From contig QKWP01000417.1 of the NCBI GenBank assembly GCA_003550325.1, positions 80,708 to 144,707 on the forward strand: a stretch of 64,000 bases of DNA. The letters are read 5' to 3'. Every line of letters begins with the position of its first letter. Positions within the stretch are counted from its first letter, which is position 1. Origin of the DNA: Gigaspora rosea (taxonomy: Eukaryota; Glomeromycota; Glomeromycetes; Diversisporales; Gigasporaceae). Made by a program: the position numbers and the translations under genes. The notes below the pieces were generated by a model. It saw only the letters and a list, made by a program, of their open reading frames with translations. It searched no databases and was not told the DNA's origin. Shown here piece by piece: positions 56,571-64,000 of this stretch.

Positions 56571-57154
56571 TAAAAATTATAAATAGTAATTATAAAAATT
56601 TAATTAAAATAAATATTTAAATTGTCATGAATTAAGGAAAGCACAGTAAATTACGTGATTAGAGTTTACATAGGTCCTGACCCCCTAGTGATAGGACTAT
56701 TGACCAATCAAATTTTATATTTTTTAAAAAAAATCAAAATGTCTTTGACCTGAAAATCATATCAGCGGATCAGCATAACATGTCGGCTTGACAAATCATG
56801 ATCAAGGATTATCAAAAAAATTTTATGCGAAAATTTATTACAAAGCGAATTTTTACAAAAATGGCCTTTTTAACCAGCTTTGTATTTATAATTAAGTACT
56901 TTATATCAAAAGTGGTTCCAAGCCACTTTGGTTTGGTTCTTGACAAAACTGATACAGAAACCTGGCTTACCCATAAGCCAGTATGACAGGTCGCATCTAG
57001 GTACTCTTGAAGCAACTGAATGATACCAGGCTTTTTATTGTAGTATAGTAAATTTGTAATATTTTCATAAGTATTATAATAGTATTATATAAATACAGCA
57101 CTGACAAGACTATCAAAGCCAGAAAAAAAAATATGCAAAACCTTAGCAATCTTA
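56571..57154. other. non-coding spacer
   Basis: No gene is supported; a short frame at 56798-56986 has no recognisable content. Confidence 0.4.
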
Positions 57155-57290
57155 TGACCCTGTGATTAGATTTTAATGATTTTAGGCTTGTTAGAATCAT
57201 TTTATTGAGACAAACATTTTGGTAGTAAAATCATTCAAAACAGACCAGTAGATCAAAAGTTATTTAATATTATATATATTTATCTAATAT
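57155..57290. repeat. inverted repeat flanking LINE-3 (right copy)
   Basis: Complementary to 53232-53351 over about 110 bp with about 15% mismatch, including the ATTTTGGTAGTAAAATCATT core. Confidence 0.85.
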
Positions 57291-57764
57291 ATTATAAATA
57301 TTAGTCATTATATTAACCAATCAGAATTGAGATTAGGGTAATCACACTATACATGGATAGGGTGACTATTAAGTAAAAAATATTATGTACTAAATAGTAT
57401 GCTCTTTACGAATCAAAAATTTTTAACTTTAGTAAATAGATAATCCATTTTTCATACAAGATAACCTTCTTTGGTCGCCTAAGTAAAGTTCTTTATAGCA
57501 TAATTTTACATATAATTGCTAATTTAAAATTAGTAAATTTTTGGTTTTGGCAAAGTTATATTTTGAAAAAGTACAAAATTACAAAATTTCAATATGGTTT
57601 TTAAACTCAAAATTTTTTCTTTTCTTGTTTTATATGCTTGTAAAATTTAATTTTAAGTTAATTAGTTAAGCCGAAAAAAATCTTTAGCTAAAAGTTCATA
57701 GTAAATTCATATGTTTTTATTATAATTTTTATTATAAACTTATTTTAAAAGAACATGTCCTATG
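57291..57764. other. AT-rich spacer
   Basis: Nothing recognised. Confidence 0.35.
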
Positions 57765-58060
57765 ACTGATAACTTCTAATAGACCAGTCCGTTTTTTATA
57801 ATTTACCACCAAATGACCACCTCAAAGAGGCAATTCCAACAAGCCCAGAATTGCTAAAATCCAATCACGAGATTACAGAATTGCTAAATTTTTTGTGTTG
57901 TTTTTGATGAAACTAATCTATTTTCATCAAAAACAATTCAAAAACTTAGTGATCCCGTGATCCTGTAATTGAATTTTAGCGATTCTGGGCTTGTTAGAAT
58001 CGCAGTCATTTTGGTGATAAAATTATAAAAACAAACTGGTTTATCAAAAGTTATTTATTA
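57765..58060. repeat. ~290-bp imperfect palindrome with hairpin module
   Basis: GACCAGTCCGTTTTTTATAA at the left pairs with TTATAAAAACAAACTGGTTT at the right. Inside, CAACAAGCCCAGAATTGCTA pairs with TAGCGATTCTGGGCTTGTTA, and TTGATGAAA with TTTCATCAA at the centre. Confidence 0.85.
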
Positions 58061-58694
58061 CCTTTCTAGTATTATAGCTTAATTATATCGATGTTAACTC
58101 AACATAGTAGTACCATAGTAACGTATCAGGTATTAGCTACTTAAATTTTAATGTGCTATACAAATAAGGAAAAAGAATACGATGATGGTAAAATAAAATC
58201 ACACCTGAAAATAAAGTCACATGCTAGAATGAAATAGCATAAAAAATAACGATAACATGATTAAAAATTCATAAAGAGCGTGTAACTTTTTCTAAAATAT
58301 CAATAAAGATGCATAGCATAGTCTTTTACTAGGGCGTAAAAGATTTTTTTTTACAACATAGCACTGGTTTAGTAGCATCAAGAGCAAGAACACCGGCAAG
58401 AGCACATGCAAGAGCAAGAGAAGATATATAAATAACGCTCTTAACTTTGCAACACATCAAATGTCCTTTTTTGCAGGTAAAACAAAAAAGGAAATCCGAT
58501 TTTGTAAATAAACTAAGTGTGTGAGATAAAAAATTTAGGGTGGGCCTTAATGTTAGAGGCTATAGGGTTAGAGTGATGCTTAATATAAGTAAAATTTCAT
58601 TCCCGTCATTTTTAATTAGTGCACCAAGATCGATTTAAACATTAGTTTTTGCGTATTTTCGCTTTTTTCTTCTTTTACAGTGTTCGAATTCTTC
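58061..58694. other. non-coding spacer
   Basis: No gene recognised; CAAGAGCAAGAACACC-type words repeat near 58378-58420. Confidence 0.4.
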
Positions 58695-58702
58695 GTCAGG
58701 CT

Positions 58703-60118
58703 TATAGTTGTTAGGCGAAACCTATTTCCAAAATGGCGAAAGACGAAACCTAAGCCCAAAAAAGACGAAACGTCGAAACCTATTGGTGAAACGTCGAACC
58801 CTGGCGAAACGTCGAAACCCTGACGAAACTTCAAACCCTTGGCGAAACCTCAAACCCTTGGCGAAACAGCTAAATTCCGGTAAAGCCATCTTGCCAAATG
58901 TTGGTACTGTGATCCCCAAATCTTTCGAAAAACAATAAACATTTTTCTCTTAACGTAATGGTAAGTTATAAATTTGGCACATTCCGGTTTAGGGTATAAA
59001 TGTTAGGCGAAAAACAAAACGTCGAAGTGCCGAAATTTTGAAGAAACTCCATCTCACATAAAGCATTGGCGCCATGGCCTCTAAGTTATTTGGGCTTAAA
59101 TTATGATTATAAATATACTTTTTTATAGCAACTACTTGACTGATACTTTTTGTCAGCACCGACGAGTATTTTATTAATAATAATTTTTTACATGATAGTA
59201 GAACCGATTACTTATAACTCTGGTCAGATTTGCTGATCGTTTGGTCATATTCGAAATAGAATGCTCTGGGTTTGGCCTAGGGTTGTGTTAACTTACTTGA
59301 CAATGTAACTTACATTGTAAGTTACATTGTAAGTTACATGACCTCATGTAAGTTACAAATATATAAGGTATTAAAGCAGGCTGGCATTAAGAAATTTTGA
59401 CCAGCATTAAGATGAAATAGAAAGCCAAAAGCTAAAGCGGGCCAACTTTAAAAATATTGGCCAGCATTAGATTAGTGTAACATATGTAAGTTACATAAGT
59501 TACACAAGTTAAAGTCTAACGTAAGTTAGGATAACTTACCTTAAGTTATACAACCATAGTTTGGTCAAACGATCTGCAAATTCGATCCGAGTTATAAGTA
59601 ATCGTTCTACCATTTTAGATTCAGTTAAAATCATCAATAATGAGTATTGTTGTCTTTCATAAAATTTGATGCCTTGGATGGACAATTTAACTATGTAAAA
59701 AAAAAAAATGTAAAATTTTTGAATAATTTTTCAAAATAATCAATGCAAAGATTAATGTTGCAATGAAAACTGCTATATTGTAACCAATTATAGCATAAAC
59801 TACAACAATTTTTATTATATTAAAAAGCAAAGAAGAAAGATATCTAATTTAAGCATAAGACTTAGTATAGAAAGAAGCAACTATACGTATTATAAATTAA
59901 GTTGATAATATTTTTAACCTTTATTTTAGACTGGTAAGTTTTACCTTTATGTAGTTTTTCAACCTTTAGTTTATTAGTTTCTCCAACTTCTAGTTTCTAG
60001 TTTCGCCACGTTTCGCCGGTTTCGCCATTTCGCCATTTTGGAATTTTTTTGGCGAAAGTCGAAACTAGGTTTCGACTTTCGCCAACGCGAAACCTCTAGG
60101 TTTCGCCTAACAACTATA
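58703..60118. mobile_element. 1.42-kb TIR element with 8-bp TSD and GGCGAAACC repeats
   Basis: Ends TATAGTTGTTAGGCGAAACC on both sides (complement on the right). Flanks GTCAGGCT (58695-58702) and GTCAGGAT (60119-60126), 7 of 8 identical, so hAT-like. Subterminal arrays of CGAAACGTCGAAACC (58720-58880) and the reverse (60000-60110) may bind a transposase. An inner inverted repeat (59210-59615) is nested in it. No transposase frame. Confidence 0.85.
59210..59615. repeat. nested inverted repeat with GTAAGTTACATT palindromes
   Basis: ATTACTTATAACTC (about 59208-59221) pairs with GAGTTATAAGTAAT (about 59590-59603), and both ends include GATCGTTTG / CAAACGATC. The inside is full of TAACTTACATTGTAAGTTAC words. 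It may be a second small element. Confidence 0.75.
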
Positions 60119-60275
60119 GTCAGGATAATCCGGAATAGTCAAAATTGGCACTCTCCGATTGACTATTTCCTCTCCAGGAGCTTGCATTACTCGCGCAAAT
60201 AAGTGGATGCAACATAATACACATCTTTAATAAATTTGATGCTTTCATATGTGACACATACTTTCTTACGGCAAG

Positions 60276-62099
60276 ATGTCAATTTACGACAAACAATTTG
60301 TTTATCAGCCAGAAAAAATTGTTAAAGAAATGTGTAATCTCTATAATGAAAAAAGAATGAAAGGCCAAGATTCCGATTCAATTCTTAACACACTTGAACA
60401 ATTTCTAGTAAACAAAAAACAAAATCCAGATGATATTATAGATTATTGCTTAAATGATCATGTCAATCCTATAATTCAAAATGTTCTCGCAGATTGTTGT
60501 TATTATGGTAAATGGGTCGAAAAGGATGAAAACAAAGCATTCGTTTATTGTCAAAAGTCTGCTGAGATGGGAAATGCTGTTGCAATAAATGACCTTGGAT
60601 ATTGTTATCAAAATGGAATTGGCGTTGAAAAAGATGGACAAAAGACATTCGAATATTATCAAAAATTTGCTAAAATGGGAGATGCTGTTGCAATAAGAAA
60701 TGTTGGATTTTGTTATTATAATGGAATTGGAGTTGAAAAAGATGGACAGAAGGCATTCGAATATTATCAAAAATCTGCTGAAATGGGAAATGCTGATGCA
60801 ATAAGAATTGTTGGAAATTGTTATTATAATGGAATTGGCGTTGAAAAAGATGACAGAAGGCATTCGAATATTATCAAAAATCTGCTAAAATGGGAAATGC
60901 TGTTGCAATAAGAAATGTTGGATTTTGTTATCAAAGTGGATTAGGAGTGAAAACCGATAGACGTATGGTATTTGAGTATTACCAGAAATCTGCTAATATG
61001 AATAATGTTGATGCGATATATCAAGTTGGTTATTGTTATCGAAATGGAATTGGAGTTGAAAAAAATCAATATAAGGCATTCGAATATTACCAGAAATCTG
61101 CGGAGATGGGTAATGCTGCTGCAATAAATCAAGTTGGATTTTGTTATCGAAATGGAATTGGAGTTGCAAGAAGCACACAACTTGCCAATGATTGGTATAA
61201 AAAGTAAGTTAATATTTTATTATAAAACTCTTTCAATTGATTTTATTAATTTTTAAATTCTAATAGAGAACGAAGTATAAAGAGTATGTACTTTTTTTTT
61301 TGTTTATTCAGTATCTAGCTAGAACTAATTAATTAGAAAATGTTTTAAGAAATAATTAAATCATCATATCCTCCTGATCTTGATAACAATTTGATAAACT
61401 TATTGGATGATGAGAGATATCAGTTATCATGGATTTCCTATGAAGAATTCGAGAATATTAAGCAGATAGGCAAAGGTGGATTTGCAACAGTATACAATGC
61501 TGATTGGCATGATAAAGGACAAAATGCTATAATAGACGTTGCACACAAAATAAATGATAATTCTGAAAAACTTAATCAAGAATTTATGAGCGAGGTAAAT
61601 TGATGAAGTTTTATGTTTTTAAAAAACTTAAACTAATAATTATTTATTCTCAATAGTTGAAAAGGTTTTGTGAAATCGGATACGAAAATCCTTCATTCTT
61701 ACAATGCTATGGAATATCAAGACATCTAGATGGAAAATATATAATTGGTTTAAAATATGCAGTTAGAGGTTCTTTACGTCAGAATCTTTCCAATGTGTCA
61801 CAAATGGAATGGAAAAAAAAGCTTAATTTACTTCATTGTATTGTCACTGATCTTGAAGCAATTCATTCTCAAGAAATGATCCATCGCGATTTGCATAGTG
61901 GAAATATTTTACAAAATACCTTGGATAGTGCATACATCACAGACTTAGGTCTTGGTCTTTCAATTTCGCAAAATGAAAAAATGAATGAAAAAATGGAAGG
62001 TAAAATTTGTGGAATCTTACCTTATATCGATCCACAAGTTTTAATTAAAAAAGAATATACTACTGCATCAGATATTTATTCATTTGGAATAATCATGTG
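60276..62099 (+). pseudogene. Sel1-repeat/protein-kinase gene, frameshifted and truncated
   Basis: Exon 1 (60276-61203) starts at ATG and has an N-terminal helical region, then about six Sel1-like 36-residue repeats (for example AFEYYQKSAEMGNADAIR, VGFCYYNGIGVEKD), a TPR-like scaffold for protein contacts. A one-base deletion near 60851 breaks the frame between repeats 3 and 4 and is repaired only by reading a second frame. The inferred introns are 61204-61266, 61284-61349 and 61595-61656 (62-66 bp), with a 17-nt microexon at 61267-61283. The kinase domain (61350-62099) has GKGGFATVY, VAHK (catalytic Lys), HRDLHSGNIL and DLG where DFG is usual, then LPYIDPQVL where APE is expected, and SDIYSFGIIM. 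It ends at TGA (62098-62100) where Trp is usual in this family, and the C-lobe is missing. Confidence 0.8.
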
Positions 62100-62100
62100 A

Positions 62101-63738
62101 GATGATTTATTGAATGCTAATTGATAAGATGTATATTATATATTACAGAAAATTTGAAAATACCAAAATTTTAATTAGGATTTAAATTTGTAGATTTTAT
62201 GTCTCTGTTTATTTCATAATAATTAATCAGATCATAAAAAATCTTCTAAAAATTAAAAAAAACATCAGAATAGTGATCTTTGCTATTGTTTAAATAAGGC
62301 ATTTATTTATTATCACCACGATTTATGGTTGACTGAATTAACAAAAGGTCAATTCATTTGTTAATATCATTTATAATTTTTGCTTTTGAATTCGATCGAA
62401 AATTGGCTTAGTAAAAAAAAATAGCTTGGTAAATCTTTCAAGACTCCAAAGACTTCCAATATCTTAGCCAAAATAATAATGTGTTAACATAATTCGTGAA
62501 AAATAGTACCACTTGTTAGCATACCCCACGATTTGTATCTGAGATTAATCAAGTATATTTCGTGGACATGATTGTAAAAAGGCATAGTCAAAACATATGC
62601 ATCCAAGTATTTTCGATGATTGGTTAACTTTATTATAAATTCCCTACATAAAATACCTTCCACTTGACAAAGATTTTGCCCCTGGGAATGCAAGAGTTGG
62701 GCACTATTTGCCACAAATTATGGTAAATATTCAAGGCTGAAGATAAGCTGTAAGCTAAGCAAAACCAGTTAATTACGTATCTATCCTTGATAATTATACT
62801 ATCTTTAAACCTATTATACTGTAATCCATGCAAGGTTTCATAGTACTTTACAGTTAAAAAAAATGGCATGAAAAACTCCTTTAAAAATAACACGGTAAAA
62901 ATTCAAAGATCTCTATCTCTGCCAAAAAAATAATATGGTAAATATAGAGAGCTGAAATAATTAAAACTAAGCTGTAAAATTGTACAAAGCCAGTTAACTA
63001 CATATTTACCTTTGTAATTATACTACTACCTAGGGGATAGTTAAATATACGGGGGGACAACTCAATGTTACACAAGTAGATAATCGATCTTCGAAACTGT
63101 CATCATATATAAATCTATAAGTAATACGATATTACCCCATGTTCAAAATGAAATATCAACCAATAATTAATCCAACTATGCAAAAATAATTATTAACTGA
63201 TATTGGCAGGATGCTCATGTTTATAATTATATAATTTTTTTCGCCAGTTTATCTTTAAATTTTTTTGAAAAATAGAATCAGCGGTTTGAAATATCTCTAA
63301 ACTAATACACGGGTCTATAGTATAGGGTAAAGTAGGGGTAAATACGTATTAAAAGACCCGGATATGATACTGTAAGTAATATAAATAAATATTCACATGC
63401 TATTTATACATTTACATTATTAACTTCTATGGGCTTTTCGGTATGCTTTTTTTTTTAGAGTTTTATAAAACAAGCATACTTTTTGGGAAATTTGAGAGCA
63501 TATATTAAGGCAAGTATACTAGGCTGCTAGGCGTGTGAAAAGAAACTTTTAGCGTATTTAACGTCTAAGCTGTTTTCTAAATCAAAGTAAGCCGCTTTTT
63601 TTTCTAATTTTTGACATCAGGTATTGAAGAGTATGGACGAAATACACCTTAGCTGAGATAATTATGTCGGCATAAGTTTAAATGATTCCAGAACCGTAAC
63701 ATCGGTCTTGGTATGTTAAGTTTACATATGTTAACAGA
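62101..63738. other. AT-rich region without supported gene
   Basis: Possible splice-like signals just after 62095 (GTGAG.. TGCTAATT.. TTACAG, ending near 62150) do not lead to kinase-like sequence. Other frames here are short and featureless. Confidence 0.4.
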
Positions 63739-63900
63739 ATTTTCTGGATTTATTTATATAAAACGTTTCAATTTATTTTAAAAAAAGTATTAGAAGATAT
63801 TCCACAAAAAAAGCGCAATGATGTCAAAAAATCGCTTTTAAGTTTCAACATTCATTTCTTCCCTGATGAAAAGAAAATTCTTGCTGCAGATCAGCCACAG
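63739..63900 (+). CDS. possible internal exon of an unknown gene
   Basis: A frame of about 54 residues is bounded by an acceptor-like TTAACAG and a donor-like CACAG|GTATTA. It reads FILKKVLEDIPQKKRNDVKK then SLLSFNIHFFPDEKKILAAD, which has amino-acid composition more like a real protein than the surrounding frames. No family is recognised, and the neighbouring exons would lie outside or in unassigned sequence. Confidence 0.25.
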
Positions 63901-64000
63901 GTATTAGGTTATTGAAGATGATAAAATACAATGCGATTAAGTGGGATTAAAAAAGTTCGTCTAGATTGCAATGAAGTTTGAAGTTATCAAGGGAGCAGAC

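Noticed and set aside
56798..57015. Small genes on either strand
   Set aside because: Frames are short, overlap each other on opposite strands and have no motif or splice support.
62095..62150. Fifth intron of the kinase gene
   Set aside because: GTGAG, TGCTAATT and TTACAG signals exist, but the following frame lacks kinase C-lobe sequence and soon stops.

Overview
This window is an AT-rich, transposon-dominated eukaryotic segment. It is most consistent with an arbuscular-mycorrhizal (Glomeromycotina-type) fungal genome. The support is: introns of about 60 bp with GT..AG borders, a Sel1-repeat/protein-kinase gene of the kind that is hugely expanded in these fungi, LINEs with the RT style seen in that group (LLxAFRK, FQDMxKAFD, GIDQGEVISPLxWKIFYD), a tnp2/Plavaka-like (CMC) DNA transposon, and TTAGGG-type telomeric motifs. 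The species cannot be named from this sequence. Only one host-type gene is well supported (60276-62099, broken), plus one possible exon near the right edge.

Layout. 1-511 is a 21-bp palindromic minisatellite. About 850-6130 is a minus-strand LINE (LINE-1 here) with an RRM-type ORF1, endonuclease and RT, split by a 653-bp TA-flanked MITE. 6787-7714 is a non-autonomous hAT element with a perfect 8-bp duplication. 8295-11210 (minus) and 12584-15591 (plus) are two divergent broken genes. The second is a tnp2/Plavaka-like transposase that runs into a 919-N gap, and the first may be its accessory partner. 16511-17985 holds two long palindromes and a tandem repeat. 18280-19432 looks like a long tRNA-headed retroposon. 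19433-21600 is low-complexity repeat with a hAT-type MITE.

21600-48480 is one plus-strand LINE (LINE-2), dismembered by nested insertions. These are a TIR element (24058-40008) that itself hosts a Ty3/gypsy-type LTR retrotransposon (27242-39906), which hosts a small MITE of the same TIR type; then a TA-MITE exactly inside the RT YMDD codons (40231-40572), an element with CTAG duplications (41416-42808), another TA-MITE (44985-45231), and a block of unknown origin carrying an element with an 11-bp duplication (46419-47531). 48701-52859 is a large TA-flanked TIR composite. 52871-53221 is a TA-MITE. 53352-55470 is a third LINE fragment flanked by inverted repeats. 55551-56570 and 58703-60118 are further TIR elements. 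60276-62099 is the Sel1-kinase gene.

Two long near-identical direct duplications (28572-31405 = 31754-34587, and 42156-43654 = 43656-45154) meet exactly at N runs and are probably unmerged contig ends. Nearly every coding region is disrupted. The two LTRs differ only by transitions over the 350 bp compared, and many stops fit C-to-T or G-to-A change, so the segment looks old and deamination-worn. The best candidates for something undescribed are a recurring hairpin module found in at least nine places, the tRNA-headed 1.15-kb retroposon, and the AGGACCCC-ended transposon family with 8-bp duplications.
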